This document shows positions 1 to 8,491 of a stretch of DNA of 64,000 bases, piece after piece; positions within the stretch are counted from its first letter, which is position 1, and each line of letters starts with the position of its first letter. The position numbers and the translations under genes are program-made. The stretch lies in assembly GCA_002345565.1 (NCBI GenBank), contig DDVS01000002.1:1-64000 (forward strand), given 5' to 3'. The DNA comes from Flavobacteriales bacterium UBA2306 (GTDB lineage: Bacteria; Bacteroidota; Bacteroidia; Flavobacteriales; Weeksellaceae). Below the pieces are notes generated by a model. The model saw nothing but the letters and a program-made list of their open reading frames with translations. It was not told where the DNA came from and made no database searches.

Positions 1-87
1 TTTTTTATAATGCACTACGGGTTATTTATATATAATTAATTACTTTTCAGAGAAGGTGTATTTATAGGTTCTTCCGCTAAAAACGAT

Positions 88-195
88 ATGAAATTCGCGC
101 TCTACAAATTATGCAATTTCTTTGTTGAGGTGGTGTATAATGCGGAAGATAACAAGATTGTTAATCTAAGTAGTTTTATGAATACTCGTAATTAA
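88..195 (+). pseudogene. short ORF, probable C-terminal remnant of a small Bacteroidetes protein
   Basis: The frame is open from 40 (after a TAA at 37-39) to the TAA at 193-195, and the only ATG is at 88. The 35-residue product contains the stretch KLCNFFVEVVYNAEDNKIVN, which resembles the body of a small (about 60-70 residue) uncharacterised protein common in Flavobacteriia. That resemblance is from memory and was not searched. Family members normally begin further upstream and end with extra residues, so this looks like a truncated copy that lost its start. It could instead be a genuine tiny protein. No convincing ribosome-binding site is visible, which is common in this phylum. Confidence 0.3.
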
Positions 196-239
196 CTAGA
201 ATATTATAAAAAAAATGTCGCCAAAAAACAGTTGTGATT

Positions 240-560
240 TTATACTTTATTAATACTTTGTTTAAAAGTATTAATTTGTTGAAGTGTTATTTTGTCATAC
301 TCTTCTCCATATTCTTTAAGATTGAAACCCATTGCTTCCACAATCAATACTATTGTGGTCATAGCGGTTCTTGTAACTCCACTAAAAGCGTCTGTAACAG
401 TTGCTTTTCTAATGTCAGCAACAATTGATATTTTTTCGTGGCTATCAACGATTTCTTTATTATTCCCACTTTTACGAGAATAATCTTTGTTCTTTTGGAG
501 TAAATTTCGCAAGGAAATTGCTGACTTTATTTTAATAATTTCCTCTTCTTGCTTTTTCAT
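240..560 (-). CDS. small helix-turn-helix (XRE-like) DNA-binding protein
   Basis: 106 residues. An N-terminal, probably helical segment (residues 1-35, rich in K, E and R) is followed by a helix-turn-helix-like stretch near residues 45-80: KISIVADIRKATVTDAFSG, then TTIVLIVEAMGF. This matches the helix-turn-recognition-helix pattern of XRE-type repressors. The tail (YDKITLQQI) is typical of Bacteroidetes versions. No partner toxin is adjacent, so it may be an orphan regulator or an antitoxin remnant. A perfect 7-bp inverted repeat (594-611) lies 34 bp upstream of the ATG and is a natural candidate for its own operator. The HTH reading is by eye. The specific role is unknown. Confidence 0.6.
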   Translation of the reverse strand: MKKQEEEIIKIKSAISLRNLLQKNKDYSRKSGNNKEIVDSHEKISIVADIRKATVTDAFSGVTRTAMTTIVLIVEAMGFNLKEYGEEYDKITLQQINTFKQSINKV

Positions 561-593
561 TACTGCAATTAAACAATTAAACTAAAATTTTTC

Positions 594-611
594 GGTACGC
601 TATTGCGTACC
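594..611. promoter_or_regulatory. perfect inverted repeat upstream of the HTH gene (candidate operator)
   Basis: GGTACGC, then TATT, then GCGTACC. The arms are perfect, and four T follow on the plus strand (612-615). The site lies just upstream of the leftward HTH gene, so an autoregulatory operator is the simplest reading. The T run means a plus-strand terminator is also possible, but no rightward gene precedes it. Confidence 0.45.
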
Positions 612-630
612 TTTTAGAATTATGTTACAT

Positions 631-661
631 TTGGAAATAATTACTTAATAAAGTAAATTTG
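631..661 (+). promoter_or_regulatory. Bacteroidetes-type promoter (TTG, 20-bp spacer, TAAATTTG)
   Basis: The -33 element TTG is at 631-633 and the -7 element TAAATTTG is at 654-661, separated by 20 bp. This fits the housekeeping consensus of the phylum (TTTG / N17-23 / TAnnTTTG). The expected transcription start is near 668. The first product of this promoter is the hairpin region 694-826, not an ORF; susC begins more than 500 bp downstream. Confidence 0.55.
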
Positions 662-693
662 CGATACTTCAACGAATAATAGAAGCTATTGCT

Positions 694-826
694 TGGAATC
701 TCGATCTGAAAACTGGTAATTTTTAACGTACGAGAGGATAAGTATTAAGCTCACGACCTAGGCGTGGGCTCTCTTATCTGTACGTAAGGTATACCAGTAC
801 CCCAGATCGGATAATGTAGAGTTCCA
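694..826 (+). ncRNA. candidate structured RNA: long nested hairpin
   Basis: Six helices pair in strictly nested order: TGGAATCTC 694-702 with GAGTTCCA 819-826 (one bulge); GATCTG 703-708 with CAGATC 803-808; ACTGGTA 712-718 with TACCAGT 792-798; ACGTAC 726-731 with GTACGT 780-785; GATAAG 737-742 with CTTATC 773-778; AGCTCACG 748-755 with CGTGGGCT 763-770 (one G-U pair), capped by ACCTAGG. A promoter ends about 30 bp upstream. The shape, one long rod with internal loops, recalls 6S RNA. I do not recognise a family, and SRP RNA, tmRNA and RNase P signature sequences are absent. It could instead be the leader of the susC transcript. Confidence 0.4.
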
Positions 827-1118
827 TGCCGTTTTCTTTTTATGCAGTTCTGCATTCTACATGGTCTAGTTAGATTCTAAGACGCTTACAACATAGAGTA
901 TCTGTTGGATACAATAGGGTGTACAACCTGTTGCGGCTATTAAGCTTGTAGGAAAACGTTATTTTTTATTCATATTAATTTCAAGGATGGTCTTTGGCGG
1001 GAAAGTATATTACCATGTCACAAACCGCTTTCCCCTAAAGCTATCCGAAAAACTAAACTAAATGAACTCTAAAATCTAACTTCTAAAATCTAGTATCTAA
1101 ACTCTAGATTAAAAAAAG
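827..1118 (+). other. non-coding stretch downstream of the hairpin (possible remainder of RNA or susC leader)
   Basis: No credible ORF. Visible pieces are a small hairpin GTATC-TGTTG-GATAC near 898-912, GGGAAAG (999-1005) facing CTTTCCC (1028-1034), and from about 1060 to 1110 an AT-rich run of near-repeats of TCTAAAATCTA / TCTAAACTCTAGA. No rightward rho-independent terminator is obvious before susC, so a transcript starting near 668 may continue into susC. Confidence 0.3.
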
Positions 1119-1159
1119 CCCTTTCCTAGCGTTTATTGGCGTAAGCATCTAAGGAAAGG
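1119..1159 (-). terminator. hairpin upstream of susC; terminator-like on the minus strand
   Basis: CCCTTTCCTAG (1119-1129) pairs with CTAAGGAAAGG (1149-1159) apart from one bulged A. Read leftward, the hairpin is followed by a run of T (the A run 1111-1117 on the plus strand), which is terminator geometry for minus-strand transcripts. Read rightward it would be a 5' UTR hairpin ending 36 nt before the susC ATG. Confidence 0.4.
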
Positions 1160-1195
1160 ACATAGAATTTAACGAATTAAATCTATTTCAAAAGT

Positions 1196-4100
1196 ATGAA
1201 AAAAAACTTTTGCAGCCTAAGTCATCTTCAAATGACGCTGGGCTTCACAGTGCTGTGTTCTGGTATAGCATTGGCGCAGATGCGCACTGTTACAGGAACT
1301 GTAACGGACAATAATAAACCTATATCTGCTGTGTCTGTCTATCAAGAGGGTAGGGATGTTGTGGTACTCTCTGATTCTTCTGGGAAGTATTCTATACAGG
1401 TATCGGGGGATAATCCAATCTTAGTTTTTAGACATTCAAATTATCCTTTGCAGAAAATTGTAGTTGGAAATAGGAGTGTAGTTGCTGTTAGTCTTGGTAG
1501 CGAAGAGAATCAGATCGATGAGGTGATTCTTAATGCTGGATATTATAAAGTTGCTGAACGGGAGAGTACGGGGAGTATTTCTAAGGTGACCAGTAAAGAT
1601 ATTGAAAATCAGCCTGTCAATAATGTTTTATCAGCCATTCAGGGTAGAATGCCTGGTGTTAGCATTACTCAGAATTCGGGTGTTCCCGGTGGAGGTTTTG
1701 ATGTGCAGATAAGGGGTCGTAACAGCCTTAGAAGTTATGTGAGTACTGGCTATGATGGCAATAGACCTTTATTCATAGTTGATGGTGTTCCTTTGCCACA
1801 GGTGAATGATTTTAATACGGGTATGGCTGGTAGTATTATTCCATATAGTGATACGAATCCTCTTAATGCTATAAATCCTGATGATATTGCTTCTTTGGAA
1901 GTCCTTAAAGATGCTGATGCTACTGCTATATATGGTAGTAAAGGTGCAAACGGGGTGATTCTTATTACAACAAAAAAAGGGAAAAGGGAAAGGACAGAAG
2001 TGAATCTTCGGACAAGTTATGGATTGGGAGATATGAGCAATTTGCCGAAAATGATGAGCCTTGAGCAATATACTGCAATGAGAAGGCTTGCTTTTCAAAA
2101 TGATAATGTTGCTGTGCCTGTTAGCGCTTATGATATTAACGGAACTTGGAGTCCCACTAAATACACAGACTGGCAGAAATATTTTGTTGGAAATCAAGCT
2201 GAATTTTCTGATATGCAGATTGGTGTTTCCGGGGGTAGCGGAAATACCCAGTTCTCAATATCTGGTAATCATAATGAAGAGACGACTGTTTTTCCGGGGG
2301 ATTATAGATATCGGAGAAATAATCTTGCTGTGAATGTTAATCATACGAGTCAGGATCGTAGATTTCAGATAGCCTTCAATGGTACGGCTGGTATACAGAA
2401 TAATGTTTTGCCTCCTTCTGATTTTAATCTGATATATGCTTCTCTTGCTCCTAATGCGCCTGATCTTTATACGGCAGGAAATGTTATCAACTGGGAGAAT
2501 GGTACGTTTACGAATCCGATGGGACCGGCAACCCAGACTTATTCGGTGGAAACCAAAAGTCTTAATGCTAACGTCAGCACCAGTTACATTATAGGAAATG
2601 GTTTTAGTGTGAATGTTAATACGGGCTTTAGCAATCATAACAGCAATGATCAGAAAATATTTCCTAAGACGACTTATAATCCTTCCAGTAATATCGGTAG
2701 TAGCAATTCATCAATTCGTAAAGGTCAGAAGCTTAATCAAAGCTGGATTATAGAACCTCAACTGAATTATGAGAAGAAATGGAATAATCATCAACTGTCA
2801 GCCTTGGTAGGGGCATCGCTACAGGAACAAAAATCTGATAATTTGGTAATTGTTGGTAGAAACTTTCCTTCGGATGAAATGATTAATAATATCTCTGCTG
2901 CCACTACAATTACAATTCCTAGTGCTTCAGAATCTCTGTACCGTTATCAGGCGGTTTATGCCAGATTGAATTATGGCTATGATAAAAAGTACTTTTTGAA
3001 TCTGACGGGTAGAAGGGATGGTTCCAGCAGATTCGGCAATGATAGAAGATATGCGAACTTTGGTGCTGTAGGTGGAGCTTGGTTATTTTCTGAAGAGCAG
3101 TTTTTAAAAGGAGTCGAATGGTTGAGTTTTGGAAAGCTTAGAACGAGCTATGGTATTGCAGGAAATGATCAGATCGGAGATTATCAGTTTTATGATACCT
3201 ACCAGTCAACTGGTGGTTCATACGGTGGTAATTCCGGTCTTGTACCTCAAAGGCTTTACAATAAGAACTTTGGCTGGGAATTAACCAAAAAGTTTGAAGT
3301 GGCTTTGGATGGGGCACTGTTTAATGAAAGAATTAACTTTGGTGTGGCTTACTATCATAATATCAGTTCTAACCAGCTTGTGGGAATTCCGATGCCTGCT
3401 ACTGTAGGGTTTACAAGTATTCAAGCGAATCTTGATGCTAAGGTTAGAAACAGAGGTTTGGAGGTGACTCTTCAGTCTGTTAATGTTCGGAGCGATAACT
3501 GGAAATGGACGACCAACCTCAACTTTACTCTACCGGAAACTAAACTATTGAAGTTTCCGAACTTGGCTAACTCAACTTACGCTAACCGTTTTGAAATTGG
3601 AAAGTCTACCTCTCTGGTGAAACTTTATCAATATACCGGTATCAATCCTCAAACTGGTCTTTATACGTTCAATGATGCCAATCAAGATGGAATCATAAAT
3701 TCTGCAGATAGGGTAGTCAGTAAAGAAATTAAAGAATACTGGTTTGGAGGGCTACAGAACAGTGTTCAGTATAAAAACTGGAGTCTGGATTTTCTTCTTC
3801 AGTTCGTTAGTCAAAGCCAATATAACATTAATGCTATGTATGGTTATGTTGGGTACATGGCTAATCTTCCTGCTGTCTTCGCAGATTATTGGACACCTGA
3901 TAATCCAAATGCTCAATACCAAAAGCCTAGCGCAGGCTACAGTACAGCGGCTGCTACATCCAGCTCTCAGTTTACGACTAGTGACGCTACCGTGTCCGAT
4001 TTCTTTACAGTAAGGTTGAAAAATGCATCGCTAACCTATAGTATTCCATCAAGGGAAAACAGCAGGCTGAAAGCTAAAGTATTTTTTAACGGACAGAACC

Positions 4101-4204
4101 TTTTGGTGCTCTCCAATCATAAAGATTCTAATCCTGAATTTACGTTGGTTGGATACAGTAGTCCTTTACGTGTCGTCAGCTTTGGATTCTCACTGACTTA
4201 TTAA
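1196..4204 (+). CDS. susC: SusC/RagA-family TonB-dependent outer-membrane transporter
   Basis: 1002 residues. A signal peptide ends at ALA, with Gln at predicted mature position 1. Next come a CarboxypepD_reg-like domain (about residues 32-100), a TonB-box-like segment (DEVILNAGYYKV), a plug domain with the SusC-typical QGRMPGVSITQNSGVPGG and LFIVDGVP, and a long beta-barrel ending in an aromatic strand (SFGFSLTY). The length is normal for the family. With the SusD partner 21 bp downstream it should form a lidded importer energised by TonB. The substrate is unknown. No glycoside hydrolase is nearby, but a serine peptidase follows, so peptides are a reasonable guess (inference). Confidence 0.93.
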   Translation: MKKNFCSLSHLQMTLGFTVLCSGIALAQMRTVTGTVTDNNKPISAVSVYQEGRDVVVLSDSSGKYSIQVSGDNPILVFRHSNYPLQKIVVGNRSVVAVSLGSEENQIDEVILNAGYYKVAERESTGSISKVTSKDIENQPVNNVLSAIQGRMPGVSITQNSGVPGGGFDVQIRGRNSLRSYVSTGYDGNRPLFIVDGVPLPQVNDFNTGMAGSIIPYSDTNPLNAINPDDIASLEVLKDADATAIYGSKGANGVILITTKKGKRERTEVNLRTSYGLGDMSNLPKMMSLEQYTAMRRLAFQNDNVAVPVSAYDINGTWSPTKYTDWQKYFVGNQAEFSDMQIGVSGGSGNTQFSISGNHNEETTVFPGDYRYRRNNLAVNVNHTSQDRRFQIAFNGTAGIQNNVLPPSDFNLIYASLAPNAPDLYTAGNVINWENGTFTNPMGPATQTYSVETKSLNANVSTSYIIGNGFSVNVNTGFSNHNSNDQKIFPKTTYNPSSNIGSSNSSIRKGQKLNQSWIIEPQLNYEKKWNNHQLSALVGASLQEQKSDNLVIVGRNFPSDEMINNISAATTITIPSASESLYRYQAVYARLNYGYDKKYFLNLTGRRDGSSRFGNDRRYANFGAVGGAWLFSEEQFLKGVEWLSFGKLRTSYGIAGNDQIGDYQFYDTYQSTGGSYGGNSGLVPQRLYNKNFGWELTKKFEVALDGALFNERINFGVAYYHNISSNQLVGIPMPATVGFTSIQANLDAKVRNRGLEVTLQSVNVRSDNWKWTTNLNFTLPETKLLKFPNLANSTYANRFEIGKSTSLVKLYQYTGINPQTGLYTFNDANQDGIINSADRVVSKEIKEYWFGGLQNSVQYKNWSLDFLLQFVSQSQYNINAMYGYVGYMANLPAVFADYWTPDNPNAQYQKPSAGYSTAAATSSSQFTTSDATVSDFFTVRLKNASLTYSIPSRENSRLKAKVFFNGQNLLVLSNHKDSNPEFTLVGYSSPLRVVSFGFSLTY

Positions 4205-4225
4205 TTCTCCTTCAAATTTAATATT

Positions 4226-5608
4226 ATGAAAATTATATACTTTTTACTATTTCTAATAATGGCAGTATCACTATGTCAAAGCTGTGATGACTTTACCGAT
4301 GTAGGACTGCCCAAAAACCAAATCACAAGAGAGGTGGTTTTTAAAGATGATCAGTTGGCAAAAGCTGCTATGGCAGGAATTTACCGTTCAATGGAAGAAA
4401 CCGGATTGTTATCTGGTTCTTCTTCTGGCTTGCAGGTGATTATTGGGGCTTACATTGATGAACTTCAGGCCTATGGTACAACATCAACAGATGCGTCCAT
4501 ATTCTATCAGTTAGGTCATATGGCATCCACTGCAAAAATTAATAATCTATGGACAACAACCTATACGCAGTTGTATAATATCAATTCTGTCATAGAGGGT
4601 GTTCAGGTATCGGACCAAATGAGCAGTGCTGTGAAGCAACAGTTGACTGGCGAAGCATTGTTTTTAAGGGCAATCCTGCATTTTTATTTAGTACAGACAT
4701 TTGGTTCTGTTCCCTATGTTACAACAACGTCCTATGAAGTCAATCAGAGTATCGGTAAAAAGACGGTTGAGGAAATCTACGCACAGTGTAAGAATGATCT
4801 AATGACTGCCGTTGAATTACTCCCTGAAACATTGTCCAAAGGGAATAGAATATATCCGACGAAGATGGCTGGATATGCTTTATTGGCGAAAATTGCGCAT
4901 TATGAATCTGACTGGGATAATGCAAAATATTTTGCAGATAAAGTCATTAATAACTCTCAGTATGCTATGGAACAGGATTTATCCAAAGTGTTTTTAAAAG
5001 ATAGCTCGAGTAGTATATGGCAGTTACTTCCTTATAGTTCTGTTTATAATACTTATCAGGGCAATGTTTTTATTCTGAGAACAGCACCACCAAGTAATGT
5101 GGCGCTGAGGGATGATTTTATTGCCGAATTTGAAACTGGTGATAAAAGACGGAGTTCTTGGGTCGGAGAAATTAAGGATTCGCAAAACAAAACTTATTAC
5201 TATCCTTTCAAATATAAACAGTATTCTACAAGTGCCAGTTCTTTGGAGTACTCGGTCATTTTGAGGGTGGAGGAAATGTATCTTATCAGAGCTGAAGCTA
5301 TGCTAAGAACCGCGCAGTATAATTCTGCAATCATCGATATCAATGCGATTCGAAGCCGTGCAGGTTTGCCATCAATTGCTTCTACTTCAGATCAGAGCTT
5401 TTTGTTAAACACCATTATTAAAGAAAGAAGATCGGAGCTCTTTACTGAATTTGGACAACGGTTATTTGATTTAAAACATTATAATATCTTGGATTCTGTG
5501 ATGTCTGCAAAAAAGTCAGAATGGAAATCTCATTTTAGAATTCTTCCACTTCCGGAAAAAGAACTTCTTCTTAATCCTAATCTAAATCCACAGAATAATG
5601 GCTATTAG
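4226..5608 (+). CDS. susD: SusD/RagB-family nutrient-binding outer-membrane lipoprotein
   Basis: 460 residues. The lipoprotein signal ends at LCQSC, so Cys would be lipidated. The acidic residues after it (DDFTD) fit a surface-export signal. SusD features are GEALFLRAILHFYLVQTFGSVPYV in the TPR-like core, the C-terminal YLIRAEAMLR, and KERRSELFTEFGQRLFDLKHY. It is the binding lid for the upstream SusC. Its last 11 nt overlap the start of the S9 peptidase, which suggests translational coupling. Confidence 0.92.
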   Translation: MKIIYFLLFLIMAVSLCQSCDDFTDVGLPKNQITREVVFKDDQLAKAAMAGIYRSMEETGLLSGSSSGLQVIIGAYIDELQAYGTTSTDASIFYQLGHMASTAKINNLWTTTYTQLYNINSVIEGVQVSDQMSSAVKQQLTGEALFLRAILHFYLVQTFGSVPYVTTTSYEVNQSIGKKTVEEIYAQCKNDLMTAVELLPETLSKGNRIYPTKMAGYALLAKIAHYESDWDNAKYFADKVINNSQYAMEQDLSKVFLKDSSSSIWQLLPYSSVYNTYQGNVFILRTAPPSNVALRDDFIAEFETGDKRRSSWVGEIKDSQNKTYYYPFKYKQYSTSASSLEYSVILRVEEMYLIRAEAMLRTAQYNSAIIDINAIRSRAGLPSIASTSDQSFLLNTIIKERRSELFTEFGQRLFDLKHYNILDSVMSAKKSEWKSHFRILPLPEKELLLNPNLNPQNNGY

Positions 5609-8105
5609 AATTTACATAATCTTAATGGTCGTAATACAAAATTTTTATTACTCCCAAAATATTGATAGCATTAATGCGATTTATAACCAATACTATGAGA
5701 CTTCACTTTTAAGTGCCAGTCCATCTGGTCGTTATGCGGTTCTTAACCATCATAATACTTATGGGAAAGATGAGGTTTTACTATTGGATGCTAAAACTGG
5801 AAAAGAGCAGTTGCTGAATAGGTATTTTAATTATCAATTTTTAGATAATGATCATATTTTTATGCTGGGTGCAGAATACAGCAGATTTCTAAATTTAAAA
5901 ACGGGGAAATATACTGATCTTCCTGGAAAATATTCTTCAACTATTATTACTCGAAAGGGAGAAGTATTAATCTATAAACAAAGTTCTAATGAATTGTTCT
6001 TGTGTTCAAAAAGTGGTGAGGTTCTTTTTAATGAATCTAATATTGGTGCCTATGATTATAATATTAAAAATAACCAATTGTACTACATTTCAGGTGAAAA
6101 CCTGATCATAAGAGATTTAACAAAAAAACAATCAAGAAATTATAAACTTGATTCTGGTGTTCAATGGATTAGTTCGAATGAAAAAAAAATCTATTGTGCG
6201 ACACTTGATGTCACTCAATTAATGTTGTACACTCTGGATTTACAGTCCGATAAAGTGACGAAACAAATTATTGAAAGTCCGCAAGACTTTCAATTTGCTA
6301 CATCACTTAATACTTATTTTGAAATTAGAGAAAACCAGCATTTTGTCTTTCCGATGTACTTAAAAACTAAACTAAATGAAAAAACTAATACTGAACTAAA
6401 AATTACCTATTCCAATAAAAACAGCAGGGAAAAGTTTTTAAATCATTATTTGGGTATCTACAATATTGAAGAGGAAAAATGGGATTATTCACCAGATTCA
6501 GTAATAAAGCAACCTTTTTATAGATTTCTGAATGAGAAAGGGGATTTTGTTGTAATTGATAAAAGTAATGATATAGTAGAAGAACAACAAAATGCTGTAT
6601 TAGATCTTAATTTAGTATTAGATTATGGGAAAAGCGCTTATTTATTGCCAGATAAAAGGGTTGATGATACCAATTATTTGTGGGATAAAGCAACTGAAAA
6701 GTTTATTTATTTCAATAAAAAAAGATGGATATGTCATCACCTGAGAACGGGAGAAGATCATGAACTATTGCCCTTAGATATTAATGGATGGGAAAATCAA
6801 GATGTCAACGGACTGGCAGATTTTCCTGAAACGATAGCAATAAAAATTAAAGATAAGTCAGACATTATCTTGTCTAATCAATTTGATTATTTCGTTGTGA
6901 ACCTTAAAAAAAACCATAATGTCAAGAGAATTACTAAAGGAGTAGAAGAGGATATAAAATATGAGATACAATTATCCAAGAATCAATATGCTAAGTCTCC
7001 GTGGAATATCAAGTTCGCTGAAACTGATTTTGAAAATGAAATGATATTCAAGCTTTTCAATCTGAAAAACTACGAGTCTGGTTTTGCTAGCTATCAAGTG
7101 TCCAAAGATAAAACTGTTTTTTATAAGCAAGGACATTACTCGGAGATAATACCTTGTGAAAAAGGATTTTTGTTTGCGTCCAACTTTGCATTAGAGCCTT
7201 TTAAACTCACTAAATTTGAAAAAGGTGAATATCAGATCGTATATGAATCGTTAAAAAAAGAAACACAAGATTTTAAAAAGCTGCGATATCAGATATTTCG
7301 CTATCAAACAAAATACGGTACATCTAATGCTGTGCTTTTGTTTCCGATAGATTATGATAAACAAAAAGAGTATCCACTTGTTGTCAATATTTATGAGGAG
7401 AATCAATCTGGTTATATTAGGTATTTCTTACCTCCTTATTTGAATGCGCGTGATGGTTTTAACTATATGCATTACTTACTCAATGGCTATTTCGTTCTTT
7501 TACCCGACTTACAATATTTGACTGGCAATATAAAAGCAAGTATGATAGAATCACTTGAAAAAAGCATCGATGACGCACAAAAAAGAGGTTCTATTGATAA
7601 AAACAATATTGCTGTTCTTGGATTATCTTTTGGTGGATATGGTACTGGTCTAGCGTTAACAAACTCCACATATTTTAAAACTGGGATTGCTGGTGTTATG
7701 GTTTCTGATTTGATTGAACGAGCCCTCAGCAATTCCGAAATTGCAGCTGAACCTAATTATAGAAGAGTGGAAAACAGGCAATATAGAATGGGAGGCAGTT
7801 TGTTTGATAGTTGGGATAACTATAACGATCATTCACCAATATATCATTTGAAAAACATGAATGTACCAGCACTTATATGGACGGGGCTAAAAGATACAAA
7901 TGTATCACCTAAACAATCTAAAATGTTTTTCCTAGGGATGAAAAGGCTAAGCAAAAAAGCGGTGTTATTGGAATACTTTAATGACTCGCATACAATCAGT
8001 CTAGAACAGAATCAGTTCGATTTAAACCTAAGAATATTTCAATGGTTTGAATATTTCTTGAAAAATAAATCTCCGGCTGATTGGATTAAACCTATTTTAA
8101 AGTAA
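5598..8105 (+). CDS. S9-family (prolyl oligopeptidase-like) serine peptidase, exported
   Basis: 835 residues. The signal peptide ends near YYS with Gln next. The N-terminal 550 residues are a divergent beta-propeller-like region. The C-terminal alpha/beta-hydrolase domain has the nucleophile motif GLSFGG with Ser677, Asp766 in GLKDTN and His798 in NDSHTI, so the triad is complete. The start overlaps susD. In this setting it probably cuts peptides taken up by, or destined for, the SusCD complex (inference). The GxSxGG motif and the triad spacing support the S9 fold, but the propeller is far from classical dipeptidyl peptidases, so specificity cannot be stated. Confidence 0.8.
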   Translation: MAIRIYIILMVVIQNFYYSQNIDSINAIYNQYYETSLLSASPSGRYAVLNHHNTYGKDEVLLLDAKTGKEQLLNRYFNYQFLDNDHIFMLGAEYSRFLNLKTGKYTDLPGKYSSTIITRKGEVLIYKQSSNELFLCSKSGEVLFNESNIGAYDYNIKNNQLYYISGENLIIRDLTKKQSRNYKLDSGVQWISSNEKKIYCATLDVTQLMLYTLDLQSDKVTKQIIESPQDFQFATSLNTYFEIRENQHFVFPMYLKTKLNEKTNTELKITYSNKNSREKFLNHYLGIYNIEEEKWDYSPDSVIKQPFYRFLNEKGDFVVIDKSNDIVEEQQNAVLDLNLVLDYGKSAYLLPDKRVDDTNYLWDKATEKFIYFNKKRWICHHLRTGEDHELLPLDINGWENQDVNGLADFPETIAIKIKDKSDIILSNQFDYFVVNLKKNHNVKRITKGVEEDIKYEIQLSKNQYAKSPWNIKFAETDFENEMIFKLFNLKNYESGFASYQVSKDKTVFYKQGHYSEIIPCEKGFLFASNFALEPFKLTKFEKGEYQIVYESLKKETQDFKKLRYQIFRYQTKYGTSNAVLLFPIDYDKQKEYPLVVNIYEENQSGYIRYFLPPYLNARDGFNYMHYLLNGYFVLLPDLQYLTGNIKASMIESLEKSIDDAQKRGSIDKNNIAVLGLSFGGYGTGLALTNSTYFKTGIAGVMVSDLIERALSNSEIAAEPNYRRVENRQYRMGGSLFDSWDNYNDHSPIYHLKNMNVPALIWTGLKDTNVSPKQSKMFFLGMKRLSKKAVLLEYFNDSHTISLEQNQFDLNLRIFQWFEYFLKNKSPADWIKPILK

Positions 8106-8110
8106 AAAAA

Positions 8111-8130
8111 AGCTCCCATCTTAGGGAGCT
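8111..8130. terminator. bidirectional terminator between the S9 peptidase and DUF6520 genes
   Basis: AGCTCCC, then ATCTTA, then GGGAGCT: a perfect 7-bp stem preceded by seven A and followed by AATTTTA. It lies between two convergent genes, so it can stop leftward and rightward transcripts. The stronger T run is for the leftward direction. Confidence 0.75.
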
Positions 8131-8134
8131 AATT

Positions 8135-8416
8135 TTAATCTATTCGATAAACTTCGACATTGGCTGTCTCTGGATGGTCAACTTCAGGTCCATTGGTTCC
8201 AAAAACCTGAGTGCCGGATGGTAAACCATTTACAGTACAAATGGGGCCGTCATCATCTGAACACATTACACTCTTATCCCACTGATTTGTTAAGCTATTA
8301 AAAATATAGCCTTGTCTCTCAGCGGAATTCTCTTTGCTACTTTTTGCTTTTTGAGTAGCGAATGCAGTTCCAGTCCCGATTAGGATTAAAACTACTGGTA
8401 AAACGTACTTTTTCAT
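8135..8416 (-). CDS. DUF6520 family small secreted protein with two cysteines
   Basis: 93 residues. The signal peptide is about residues 1-20 (ends TAFA). The mature part has a QGYIFNSLTNQW motif and exactly two Cys (C52 and C60 in MCSDDDGPIC), followed by a Gly/Pro-rich tail. This is the layout of the uncharacterised DUF6520 proteins of Bacteroidetes (family recalled from memory). It is the last gene of a leftward group headed by a small lipoprotein and including a MauE-like membrane protein. The two Cys could form a disulfide, and the neighbour is of a disulfide-handling type. No function is established. Confidence 0.65.
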   Translation of the reverse strand: MKKYVLPVVLILIGTGTAFATQKAKSSKENSAERQGYIFNSLTNQWDKSVMCSDDDGPICTVNGLPSGTQVFGTNGPEVDHPETANVEVYRID

Positions 8417-8491
8417 TGTATTAAATTTGATGTTATGCCTACTCTTTTATAACAGGTTTTCGGCAATCCCTGCTCTGCTGGCCAACAGATA

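Noticed and set aside
690..1040. Known RNA families (SRP RNA, tmRNA, RNase P, group II intron domain V)
   Set aside because: Family signature sequences (GGAAGCAGCC-like loop, tmRNA tag and ends, GAGGAAAGTCC, domain V) are absent.
1769..2638. Leftward ORFs inside susC (142 and 127 residues)
   Set aside because: Antisense shadows of a well-supported gene, with low-complexity Ile/Arg/Ser composition.
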